NCBI GenBank assembly: GCA_963794745.1 | Contig: CAWCEZ010000011.1 | Coordinates: 496,001-560,000 of the forward strand | DNA length: 64,000 nt | From: Fen-671 sp963794745 | Lineage (GTDB): Bacteria > Actinomycetota > Acidimicrobiia > Acidimicrobiales > Palsa-688 | Reading direction: 5' to 3' | Shown: in pieces, positions 8,946 to 16,559 of the stretch | Layout: every line of letters starts with the position of its first letter | Numbering within the stretch: the stretch's first letter is position 1 | The notes under the pieces: model-generated | The model's input: the letters and a program-made list of their open reading frames with translations, nothing else | The model's database searches: none | What the model was told of the DNA's origin: nothing | Made by a program: the position numbers and the translations under genes

Positions 8946-10468
8946 GGCCGGCTCGCCGAGCGGGCAGCCGCGATGCGGCGCGCCCCGCCTACCGCGGCGA
9001 GCAGGGCGGCGGCTTTGTTGCGGCATTCGAGGTCCTCGTCTTGGGCGACGCTGTCGGCGACTATCCCGGCACCGGCCTGCACGCTGGCCCGCCCGTCGGC
9101 GCCGACCAGCATCGTGCGGATAGCGATGGCGGTGTCCACGTTGCCCGAGAAGTCGATATACCCGACGACGCCGGCGTACGGCCCCCGCCGGGCAGGCTCC
9201 AGCTCGTCGATTATCTGCATGGCTCTCACCTTGGGGGCGCCAGAGACGGTACCGGCAGGCAAGGTTGCCCTGAGCACGTCCACCGGGCCAAGACCCGGTC
9301 GAAGACGCCCTGACACCTGCGAGGTGAGGTGCATGACGTGGCTGTAGCGCTCCAGGGTCATCAGTTCGTCGACGGTCTCGGAACCGAACTCGACCACCTT
9401 GCCGACGTCGTTGCGGGCGAGGTCGACAAGCATCACGTGTTCGGCTCGCTCTTTGGGGTGCTCGGAGAGCTCGGCGGCCAGGCGCCGGTCGTCGGCCTCG
9501 GTGCGGCCCCTGCGGCGTGTCCCGGCGATCGGGCGCGAGATCACTCTGCCGTCGCGGACCCGCACCATCGGCTCGGGCGAGGAGCCGACGATGGCGAGCT
9601 CGGGGTACTGCAGGAGGTACATGTACGGGCTCGGGTTGACCTGGCGCAAAGACCGGTAGAGGTCGAGCGGCTCAGCGCCGAGCGCGATGTCAAAGCGCTG
9701 TGCAAGCACGACCTGGAAGATGTCGCCGGCGAAAATGTGCTCACGAGCCGCCTCGACGGCCGCCCTGTAGAGCTCCGGCGAGGTCCGTCGTTGGACAGAG
9801 GGGACATCGTCGTCGCGCTCGGGGGGGTCGATCACTGGCTCTGCGATCGGCTTGGCGCCCTCGGTCGCGAAGCTTTCGAGGCGCCGCAGCGCCCCGTCGT
9901 ACAAGTCGTGAGCCTCGGCGGTCGTGGTGCCCGGCGGGACAGGGACAGCCTCGACCAGGGTCACCCGCTGGCGCCAAGCGTCGTAGGCGGCGATCTGGCC
10001 GACAACACCGATGATGGCGTCTGGGTAACCGAGCTCGTCGGGTGGCGCATCGGGCAAGCGTTCGACCTCGCGCACGACGTCATAGCCCAAGTAGCCGACG
10101 AGGCCTCCGTGCAGCGGCGGCAGCCCGGGCAGCGACGGGGCACGGTAATGAGAAAGCACAGCCTCCATGGCCGCCAGGATGCCCCGGTCCGTTGGGACGC
10201 CCTCCGGGAGCGTGCCTTCCACGGCCACCCTGCCGTGGCGCAGTGTCATCGTCGCCGAGGGGCGGCGGCCTATGAACGACCAGCGGCCCCATGTCCCGGC
10301 GTGCTCGACCGACTCCAGGACGAACCCCGGTTCGTCCTGGACCAAGCGTGCGTATGCAGCGACCGGCGTCGTCATGTCGGCCAGGAGCTCCCGCCACACC
10401 GGCACGATGCTCCAATCGCGCGCCAAAGAGACGAACTCGTCCCTGCTCGGGTGTGCCCCCCCGCTCAT
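8942..10468 (-). CDS. trpE: Anthranilate synthase component I
   Basis: Makes anthranilate from chorismate with ammonia from a glutamine amidotransferase partner, first step of tryptophan synthesis. 508 residues, full length. Present are the N-terminal regulatory segment FVLESVEHAGTWGRWSFIG, PSPYMYLLQYPELAIVGSSP, SRPIAGTRRRG, ELSEHPKERAEHVMLVDLAR, LPAGTVSGAPKVRAMQIIDE and YAGVVGYIDFSG. The LESVE region normally carries feedback inhibition by tryptophan. The gap to hisI consists of a 14-bp tandem repeat reaching into the ATG, with no obvious Shine-Dalgarno. The stop overlaps the next gene (ATGA). No trpG/trpD is seen in the window. Confidence 0.97.
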   Translation of the reverse strand: MSGGAHPSRDEFVSLARDWSIVPVWRELLADMTTPVAAYARLVQDEPGFVLESVEHAGTWGRWSFIGRRPSATMTLRHGRVAVEGTLPEGVPTDRGILAAMEAVLSHYRAPSLPGLPPLHGGLVGYLGYDVVREVERLPDAPPDELGYPDAIIGVVGQIAAYDAWRQRVTLVEAVPVPPGTTTAEAHDLYDGALRRLESFATEGAKPIAEPVIDPPERDDDVPSVQRRTSPELYRAAVEAAREHIFAGDIFQVVLAQRFDIALGAEPLDLYRSLRQVNPSPYMYLLQYPELAIVGSSPEPMVRVRDGRVISRPIAGTRRRGRTEADDRRLAAELSEHPKERAEHVMLVDLARNDVGKVVEFGSETVDELMTLERYSHVMHLTSQVSGRLRPGLGPVDVLRATLPAGTVSGAPKVRAMQIIDELEPARRGPYAGVVGYIDFSGNVDTAIAIRTMLVGADGRASVQAGAGIVADSVAQDEDLECRNKAAALLAAVGGARRIAAARSASRP

Positions 10469-10508
10469 TGCCGGCCCACTATTGCCGGCCCACTATTGCC
10501 GGCCCACT
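10467..10508. repeat. 14-bp tandem repeat, 3 perfect copies, filling the hisI-trpE gap
   Basis: ATTGCCGGCCCACT is repeated exactly three times (10467, 10481, 10495). The array spans from the trpE start codon to the hisI stop codon, so the entire intergenic region, including the trpE ribosome-binding region, is repeat. Confidence 0.95.
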
Positions 10509-10890
10509 AATGGTCGCCAGGCTGAGCGCCCTCGTCTGGCCCGAAAGAGCTGTAAAAGCAGCTGCGGGCTCCCGTGTGGCAAGCGCCGGCGCCCTCTTGT
10601 TCGACCACGAACAGCAGGGTGTCCCCGTCGCAGTCGTAATATGCGGCGCGCACGAACTGCCGGTCGCCCGATGTGTCACCTTTGCGCCAGCGCGCCTGTC
10701 GGCTCCTCGACCAGAAGACCGTGCGGCCTGACTCGAGCGTTTCGCGCAACGTGCCCTCGTTCATCCAGGCCATCATCAACACCTCGCCCGTGCCGTGCTC
10801 CTGGACGATCGCGGGCACCAGGCCGTCGGCGTTGTAAGTGACTGCAGCGAGCTGTTCGGGCGTGGGAGCGATAGGGGTGCTTACGGGCAT
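10507..10890 (-). CDS. hisI: Phosphoribosyl-AMP cyclohydrolase
   Basis: Hydrolyses the purine ring of phosphoribosyl-AMP, third step of histidine synthesis. 127 residues from ATG 10890. Family motifs visible are EVLMMAWMNEGTLRETLESG, WSRSRQARWRKGDTSG, the metal-binding DCDGDTLLF and the ending GACHTGARSCFY. This is the stand-alone cyclohydrolase; no HisE pyrophosphatase domain is attached. It follows the MoaD-like gene by 9 bp and precedes trpE, so histidine and tryptophan genes share one transcript here. Confidence 0.96.
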   Translation of the reverse strand: MPVSTPIAPTPEQLAAVTYNADGLVPAIVQEHGTGEVLMMAWMNEGTLRETLESGRTVFWSRSRQARWRKGDTSGDRQFVRAAYYDCDGDTLLFVVEQEGAGACHTGARSCFYSSFGPDEGAQPGDH

Positions 10891-10899
10891 TGGGCCATG

Positions 10900-11205
10900 C
10901 TAACCGCCGGCTATTGCACCGACGACCACGAACACTTCGCCACCGCGGGCTATGGCATCAGGCAACAACGCGTCGGGAGCCTCATTCGATAAATCGGCCT
11001 CGCCGGCAAAAAACCTGATGAACGGCCGGCGTTTTGCGGTGGTGCGATCGCGGATCGTGCCGACCAGCACGGGGTACTGCTGCTCCAACGCGCTGAGGAC
11101 CGAGCGCTGAGAGACCGGGCCGGTGACCTCTACAACGACATCCGCGCCCACCGCGGCCAGGGTGCGCAGCTGCGCCGGTAGACGGACATGGACACGTGAG
11201 CTCAC
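10900..11205 (-). CDS. MoaD/ThiS-family ubiquitin-like sulfur carrier protein
   Basis: About 101 residues with a beta-grasp-type pattern and a C-terminal Gly-Gly (VVVGAIAGG), the hallmark of ubiquitin-like sulfur carriers of the MoaD/ThiS group, which are adenylated and thiocarboxylated at that end. The GTG start at 11205 overlaps the stop of the BNR gene (GTGA), giving translational coupling; the longer upstream open frame is the antisense-like run-on of that gene. No MoeB/ThiF activating enzyme is visible in the window, so the pathway served is unknown. Confidence 0.82.
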   Translation of the reverse strand: MSSRVHVRLPAQLRTLAAVGADVVVEVTGPVSQRSVLSALEQQYPVLVGTIRDRTTAKRRPFIRFFAGEADLSNEAPDALLPDAIARGGEVFVVVGAIAGG

Positions 11206-12319
11206 GGCAAGGTCTGGGCCTCGACGGACAGGACCGCAGGGAGGTCGCGTACGGCAGCCGCCCAGCTGTCCCCGGCGTCGGCGGAGGCATACACCTGGCC
11301 TCCGGTGGTACCGAAATAGACGCCGCAAGGATCGAGAGAGTCGACAGCCATCGCGTCGCGGTAGACGTTCACATAGCAGTTTTCCTGGGGCAGGCCCTTG
11401 GTAAGGGGCTCCCACTCGTTGCCTCCGGTGCGGCTGCGGTAAACCCGCAACTTGCCCTCAGGGGGGTAGTGCAACGAATCGCTGGTTATCGGGACGACAT
11501 AGACGGTCTCGGGCTCGTGGGCGTGCACGTCTATGCAGAAGCCGAAATCGGAGGGAAGCCCCTCGCCCACGTCCTGCCACGAGTTGCCGGCATCGTCGCT
11601 GCGCATGACGTCCCAGTGCTTCTGCATGAAAAGGACGTCCGGGCGTGAAGGGTGGAGCGCGATGCGGTGCACACAGTGCCCGACATCTGCGTCCGGGTCT
11701 GGCAGGACCCCTTCTGAGCTCAGCCCGTGGTTGGCGGGCCTCCAGGTCTCACCTGCATCCCCGCTGCGGAACACACCTGCGGCGGAGATGGCGACGAACA
11801 TCCTCGAGGGGTCGTCAGGGCCGATGATGATCGTGTGGAGGCATAGGCCGCCAGCGCCCGGCTGCCACGACGGAGCCGTAGGGTGGCCGCGCAAGCCCAC
11901 CATTTCCTGCCATGTCTGGCCGCTATCGGTCGAGCGGAAGAGCGCCGCGTCCTGGGCGCCGGCGTAGACGGTGCCAGGGTCGTGCAGGGACGGCTCGAGG
12001 TGCCAGATCCGGGTGAACTCCCAGGGCCTCGCTGTCCCGTCGTACCAGGGGTGCGTCCCTACCTCGCCTTGGTAGGCGAAATCATGGCCCACGGGCTCCC
12101 AGGTCTTCCCGCCGTCGTCGGAGCGCTGCACGAGCTGGCCGAACCACCCGCTGGACTGGGAAGCGTACAGCCGCTGCGGATCGGCCGGGGACCCTTTCAG
12201 GTGGTAGACCTCCCACCCAGCGAAGTGGGCCCCTCCACCTGCCAGCTCCGTCGAGCGCCATCGGAGCTCAGTACGAACGCTCCCTTCCTCGTGCCTACCA
12301 ACAGCCGCACTCCGCTCAT
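11202..12319 (-). CDS. BNR/Asp-box beta-propeller protein, frameshifted
   Basis: Sialidase/sortilin-like repeat protein of about 370 residues. Asp-box-like repeats are readable: SDDGGKTW, STDSGQTW, SGDAGETW, SDDAGNSW, SADAGDSW. ATG 12319 gives MSGVRLLVGTRKGAFVLSSD, then the frame breaks near 12226-12233 in GGGGCCC (a missing C restores GPHFAGWEVYHLKG). There is no signal peptide, so it is likely cytoplasmic and 'exo-sialidase' activity should not be assumed. It overlaps the MoaD-like gene by 4 bp, suggesting a functional link. It lies between his genes. Confidence 0.85.
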
Positions 12320-12356
12320 CGCATTACCCCCCGACGAAATCCTCCGAGGTCCTTCC

Positions 12357-12704
12357 TCAGAGGTAAAGACCGGTGCTGTCCGTTACCCTTTCGGCCGCCA
12401 CTGCATGGATGTCGCGCTCGCGCAGTATCAGGTAGTTGTCGCCTTGTACCTCCACCTCGAAGCGGTCCTCGGGGTTGAACAAGACGTGGTCACCCGGCTT
12501 TATCGCCCGCACGTGAGGGCCCGTCGCGACCACCTCGGCCCAACTGAGCCGCCGGGGTACCTCGGCCGTCGCAGGGATCAAGATCCCTGACTTGCTCCGC
12601 CGCTCCCCCTCCGACTTCGGGACCTGAACGAGCACGCGATCGGTGAGCATCTGGATCGCTTGCTTCGCTTCGACTTGCTCGTCGTTGGGGGTCACCTCCG
12701 GCAA
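12357..12704 (-). CDS. GroES-like co-chaperonin family protein
   Basis: 115 residues with the Cpn10 fold pattern: LTDRVLVQVPKSE, KSGILIPATA, AEVVATGPH, IKPGDHVLFN and YLILRERDIHAV. The canonical GroES mobile loop is recognisable (SKSGILIP), but the protein has a longer N-terminus and no GroEL gene nearby. The start is uncertain: TTG 12704 or GTG 12695, the latter beside GGAG. It begins 1 bp after the hisF stop, so it is co-transcribed with histidine genes. It may be a divergent GroES rather than the main one. Confidence 0.8.
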   Translation of the reverse strand: MPEVTPNDEQVEAKQAIQMLTDRVLVQVPKSEGERRSKSGILIPATAEVPRRLSWAEVVATGPHVRAIKPGDHVLFNPEDRFEVEVQGDNYLILRERDIHAVAAERVTDSTGLYL

Positions 12705-12705
12705 G

Positions 12706-13479
12706 CTAGCGCGCTACCGGCCGGACGGTCACGCCGGCAGCTGCGAGCGCGGCCTTGGCGTCGGAAATAGTCGCCTCGCCGAAATGGAATATTGACGCCG
12801 CCAGCACGGCGTCGGCGCACCCTATGACCGCGCCGTCCACCAGGTCGGCGAGAGTGCCGACGCCCCCGCTCGCCACAACGGGGATCCCGGTCGCCTCGAC
12901 CACCCTGCGGGTCAGTTCGAGGTCGTAACCCTGCCGGGTCCCGTCCCGGTCCATCGAGTTGAGCACTAGCTCTCCTGCGCCAAGCTTCTCGCACCTGGCC
13001 ACCCACTCCATGACGTCGACCCCGGTCGGCACGCGCCCACCGTGGATGTAGACCTCCCAGGCAGGTCCCAAGCCGGGCTTGCGGCGCATGTCCACGCCGA
13101 CCACAGCGCACTGAGCACCGAACGTGTCGGAGATCTCGCGAACGAGCTCAGGGCGCGCTACGGCGGCGGAATTGACGCTCACTTTGTCGGCGCCGAGACG
13201 TAGCAGGCGCCGGGCGTCCTCGAGGGTGCGGACGCCGCCTCCGACAGTCAGAGGTATGAAGACCTGCTCGGCGGTGCGCGAGACGACGTCGAGCATCGTC
13301 TCGCGCCGCTCGGCAGAGGCCGTTATGTCGTAGAAGACGATCTCATCGGCACCTTCGGCGTCGTAGCGAGCAGCGAGCTCCACGGGGTCGCCCGCATCGC
13401 GCAGCCCCGCGAAGCGCACGCCCTTGACCACCCTGCCGGCGTCCACGTCAAGGCAGGGGACCACGCGCACGGCTCTCAT
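12706..13479 (-). CDS. hisF: Imidazole glycerol phosphate synthase, cyclase subunit
   Basis: Cyclase half of IGP synthase; partners with HisH. 257 residues from ATG 13479 (MRAVRVVPCLDVDAGRVVKG), which has GAGG about 8 bp upstream. Catalytic Asp residues lie in PCLDVD and NSMDRDGTRQGYDLEL; phosphate-binding VASGGVGT and DAVLAASIFHFGE are present. The frame is continuous with hisA upstream with no stop between, so it may be read as a HisA-HisF fusion. In the neighbouring frame a TGA overlaps this ATG (ATGA), the normal coupling arrangement, so a one-base error in GGGCCCC could have created the fusion. Confidence 0.95.
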   Translation of the reverse strand: MRAVRVVPCLDVDAGRVVKGVRFAGLRDAGDPVELAARYDAEGADEIVFYDITASAERRETMLDVVSRTAEQVFIPLTVGGGVRTLEDARRLLRLGADKVSVNSAAVARPELVREISDTFGAQCAVVGVDMRRKPGLGPAWEVYIHGGRVPTGVDVMEWVARCEKLGAGELVLNSMDRDGTRQGYDLELTRRVVEATGIPVVASGGVGTLADLVDGAVIGCADAVLAASIFHFGEATISDAKAALAAAGVTVRPVAR

Positions 13480-14249
13480 AACCGCCTCGCCCGACGGCTC
13501 ATCCGGGGCCTCATATCGGGGCCCGCGCGAAGCGGCCACAGCGTCGGGGACACTGAAGCGCCCTTCGTAGATGGCACGGCCCACGATCACCCCGGAAAGG
13601 CGCCGGCTCCCAACGTGCAAGCGGGCGAGGCGGCGCAGGTCGTCGAGCGACCCAGTCCCGCCCGAGGCGATCAAGGGTACGTCGCAGGTCCGTAGCAAGG
13701 CGCGGTACCCCGCCAGATCGGGCCCGTGCATCAGCCCATCGCGCGAGATCTCGGTGACGATGACGGCGGCGGCTCCCGCGCCTGCAAGCTCACTTATGAC
13801 ATTGGCTACGTCGCGACCAGCACCTTCCGACCAGCCCTTGACCCTCACCTCGCCGTCACGGTGGTCGACGCCCGCAGCCACCCGGCCCGGCCATCGCTCG
13901 GCGATCTCGGCCAGGAACCCCACCTGCAGTACAGCTGCCGTGCCGACCACGACCCGGGCAATCCCGCCGTCCAAGAGCTCAGCGGCGTCTGCCAGGCTGC
14001 GCACTCCCCCGCCGGCCTGCACCGGGATCTTTACCGCCGCCGCGATCGCCACCACCACCGGGCGGTTGGCGGCCACGCCCGTCCGCGCCGCGTCCAGGTC
14101 GACGACATGGAGCCAGCGGCCCCGCTCGCTTCAAAAGCCTGCGCACGCTCGACCGGGTCGGCCCCGTAAACGGTCTCGCGGCCGAAGTCGCCTTCCGCCA
14201 GGCGCACGCAGCGCCCAGCCCGCAGGTCTATTGCCGGGTAGAGGTCCAT
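13480..14249 (-). CDS. hisA: Phosphoribosylformimino-AICAR-P isomerase, frameshifted
   Basis: Isomerises ProFAR in histidine synthesis; paralogue of HisF. ATG 14249 gives MDLYPAIDLRAGRCVRLAEG and DFGRETVYGADPVERAQAF. The frame breaks at about 14118-14123 in GGGGCC: WLHVVDLDAAR and the rest (VQAGGGVRSLADAAELL, VTEISRDGLMHGPD, IASGGTGSLDDLRRL, VGRAIYEGRF) are in another frame. Catalytic Asp residues lie in AIDLR and TEISRDG. It starts 2 bp after the hisH stop. In some actinobacteria this enzyme (PriA) also replaces TrpF, but trpF is present here. No stop separates it from hisF. Confidence 0.93.
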
Positions 14250-14251
14250 GA

Positions 14252-14860
14252 TCACGAACAGGCGCGCACGAAATTGGCGATTATGCCGAGGCCGACCGTC
14301 GAGGATTTCTCCGGGTGGAACTGGGTGGCCCACACGGTGGCGCGTTCCGCGGCAGCCGCGACCGAGCCTCCGTAGTCGCAAGTCGCCACTGTCTCGTCGC
14401 CAACGGGGGGTGCGTACGAGTGGACGAAATAGGCCCAGGCGTCGTGTTCGTAGCCTGCAAGAAGCCGGCCCCCTGGTCGCACGTCAAGGAGGTTCCACTG
14501 CATCTGCGGGCGCCTCACCCCGTCGCCCAGCAAAGCGACGGTCCCCTCGAAGATGCTCAGGCCCGGGACACCGGGTGATTCCTCCGACCCCTCATAAAGC
14601 AGCTGCATACCTACACAAATACCGAGGAACGGCCGTCCCGAAGTGGCGGCGTCAAGGGTTGCCCGCCAGAGCCCGCTGTACGAAAGAGCCTCGCTACAAC
14701 GGCCGAAATTGCCCACCCCGGGCAGCACGACGCCATCGGCTGCTGCGATCTCAGCCGAGCTGGTGACGAGGCGGGCGTCCGCACCCACCTTGCAAAGAGC
14801 CTTTTCAGCCGAACGCAAGTTGCCGATGCCGTAATCGACGACCGCGACGAACGGCTTCAC
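14252..14860 (-). CDS. hisH: Imidazole glycerol phosphate synthase, glutaminase subunit
   Basis: Class I glutamine amidotransferase supplying ammonia to HisF. 202 residues from GTG 14860 (VKPFVAVVDYGIGNLRSAEKAL); the start overlaps the hisB stop (GTGA), deciding it against the longer open frame. Catalytic Cys is in FLGICVGMQLL, and His/Glu are in TQFHPEKSS. LPGVGNFG is the oxyanion-strand region. The stop lies 2 bp before the hisA start. Confidence 0.97.
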   Translation of the reverse strand: MKPFVAVVDYGIGNLRSAEKALCKVGADARLVTSSAEIAAADGVVLPGVGNFGRCSEALSYSGLWRATLDAATSGRPFLGICVGMQLLYEGSEESPGVPGLSIFEGTVALLGDGVRRPQMQWNLLDVRPGGRLLAGYEHDAWAYFVHSYAPPVGDETVATCDYGGSVAAAAERATVWATQFHPEKSSTVGLGIIANFVRACS

Positions 14861-15459
14861 CCAAGAACGCCCTTTGTCGAAGGTACCCCGCCGCCCTCTA
14901 CCCTGAGCGCGTCGCGCAAGGCCCGAGCAACTGCTTTGAAAGTTGCCTCGAGGATGTGATGGGTATTTCGGCCGCTGCGCATGCGGATATGAAGGGTTAT
15001 CGCTGCCGAGGTGCAAAAGGCGCGCCAGAACTCCTCGGCGAGCTGCGGGTCAAAAGGCGGGTCGCCGATCGGGTAGGCCTCCCCGCCCGCGCCAGGGTCC
15101 ACTTCGTAAACGAAAAAGGGGCGGCCCGAAAGGTCAAGCGCCACCTCGATCAATGCCTCGTCGAGGGGCACCGCGATCGACGCGAACCGCCTCACGCCGG
15201 CCTTGTCGCCGAGCGCCTCATGGAGGGCCTCACCCAAGACGATGCCGACGTCCTCAACCGTGTGATGAGCGTCGACGGCGAGGTCACCGGTGGCCTTCAA
15301 CGAAAGGTCGAACCCGCCGTGGCGGCCGAGCTGGGAGATCATGTGGTCGAAAAAGGGCAGCCCCGTGCTGACTTCTACCTGTGCGGGGCCGTCGATGCCG
15401 AGGCGCAAAAAGATCTGTGTCTCTTTGGTGGCGCGCTCTTTGGACACGGACCTGCTCAT
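14857..15459 (-). CDS. hisB: Imidazoleglycerol-phosphate dehydratase
   Basis: Manganese-dependent dehydratase of histidine synthesis. 200 residues from ATG 15459 (MSRSVSKERATKET), overlapping the hisC stop (ATGA). The duplicated metal-binding pattern is visible: FFDHMISQLGRHGGFDL, AVDAHHTVEDVGI and RNTHHILEATFKAVARAL. This is the monofunctional form; no histidinol-phosphatase domain is attached and no separate phosphatase gene is seen here. Confidence 0.98.
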   Translation of the reverse strand: MSRSVSKERATKETQIFLRLGIDGPAQVEVSTGLPFFDHMISQLGRHGGFDLSLKATGDLAVDAHHTVEDVGIVLGEALHEALGDKAGVRRFASIAVPLDEALIEVALDLSGRPFFVYEVDPGAGGEAYPIGDPPFDPQLAEEFWRAFCTSAAITLHIRMRSGRNTHHILEATFKAVARALRDALRVEGGGVPSTKGVLG

Positions 15460-16559
15460 GATCGGAGTACCTCTTCCAGTGCAGTCAAGAACCTGTCGTT
15501 TTCTTCTGTCGTACCGACGGTGGTGCGCAGGCAGCCTTCCAAGCCTGGCCAGCTCGAGGTGTCGCGCACCAGGACGGACCGTTTCACCAGGCCGTCCCAT
15601 ACCTCTGCCCCGCTGCGGCTTTCCGGGCGCCACAGCACGAAATTTGCCTGCGAAGGCCACACCCGGACGGGCATCTTGGAGAGCTCACGGGTCATCCTGT
15701 CGCGCTCGGCGACTACCGACGCCACGCGGCTTTCCATCTGATCGGAAAATTGCAACGCGAGCCGGCCGGCCGCCTGCTTGAGCGCATCGAGATGGTAAGG
15801 CAGGGCCACGCGTTCCAACACCGTTACGACCTCGGAGGGAGCGATCACATAGCCGAGCCGCAGCCCTGCCATCGACCAGGTCTTCGAATATGTGCGCACA
15901 ACTGCGAGCGGTACAGCCTCGCTCACGAGCTCGAGGGCAGACCACGAAGCGAACTGCCCGTAAGCCTCGTCGACGACCACAAGGGCGCTCGGCACTTCGC
16001 TCGACGCCGCCTCGAGGACCGTCGACACTGTGGACGCGTCTTCGGACAACCCGGTCGGGTTGTTGGGAGAGCAGAGGAAAACAATCGACGGGTGCTCGCT
16101 CCTGATCAGGTCGATGGCAACATCGGTGTCGAGGGTGAAATCCGGGCGGCGCTGGCCTTGCACCATCGCCGTGCCGGTGAGGTGCGCGATGTGGGAATGA
16201 AGCGCGTAAGTCGGCTCGAACATCACCGCTGTTCGCCCGGCGCCCCCGTAGGCCAGGCATATCGACTGGAGCACCTCGTTGGAACCGTTGGCCGCGAAGA
16301 CCTGGCCCGCCTCGACCCCGTGCAGCTCGGCCAACGCCTCCCGGAGCGCCCACGCCGAGCGGTCCGGGTAACGGTTGTAAGCGATGTCACGAGCTTGCGC
16401 GACGAGAGCCTCCATGAACTCCGGCGGCGGCGGGTACGGCGATTCGTTGGTGTTGAGCCGCACCTCCACTGGGACCTGCGGCGAGTGGTAGCCCTCGCGC
16501 ATTCCCAGGTCGGCGCGCGGCTCGGTCCCCGTGCGCGCCGGGCTGGCTTGCCGGCTCAC
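15456..16559 (-). CDS. hisC: Histidinol-phosphate aminotransferase
   Basis: PLP-dependent aminotransferase forming histidinol phosphate. 367 residues from GTG 16559, overlapping the hisD stop (GTGA). Features are NTNESPYPPP, NRYPDRSAWALREALAE, ANGSNEVLQ, FLCSPNNPTGL, VVDEAYGQF and the PLP-lysine motif TYSKTWSMAGLRLGY. Normal family length and order. Confidence 0.97.
   Translation of the reverse strand: MSRQASPARTGTEPRADLGMREGYHSPQVPVEVRLNTNESPYPPPPEFMEALVAQARDIAYNRYPDRSAWALREALAELHGVEAGQVFAANGSNEVLQSICLAYGGAGRTAVMFEPTYALHSHIAHLTGTAMVQGQRRPDFTLDTDVAIDLIRSEHPSIVFLCSPNNPTGLSEDASTVSTVLEAASSEVPSALVVVDEAYGQFASWSALELVSEAVPLAVVRTYSKTWSMAGLRLGYVIAPSEVVTVLERVALPYHLDALKQAAGRLALQFSDQMESRVASVVAERDRMTRELSKMPVRVWPSQANFVLWRPESRSGAEVWDGLVKRSVLVRDTSSWPGLEGCLRTTVGTTEENDRFLTALEEVLRS

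Noticed and set aside
11202..12319. Calling the BNR protein a secreted sialidase
   Set aside because: No signal peptide is visible and Asp-box repeats occur in many non-sialidase propellers.
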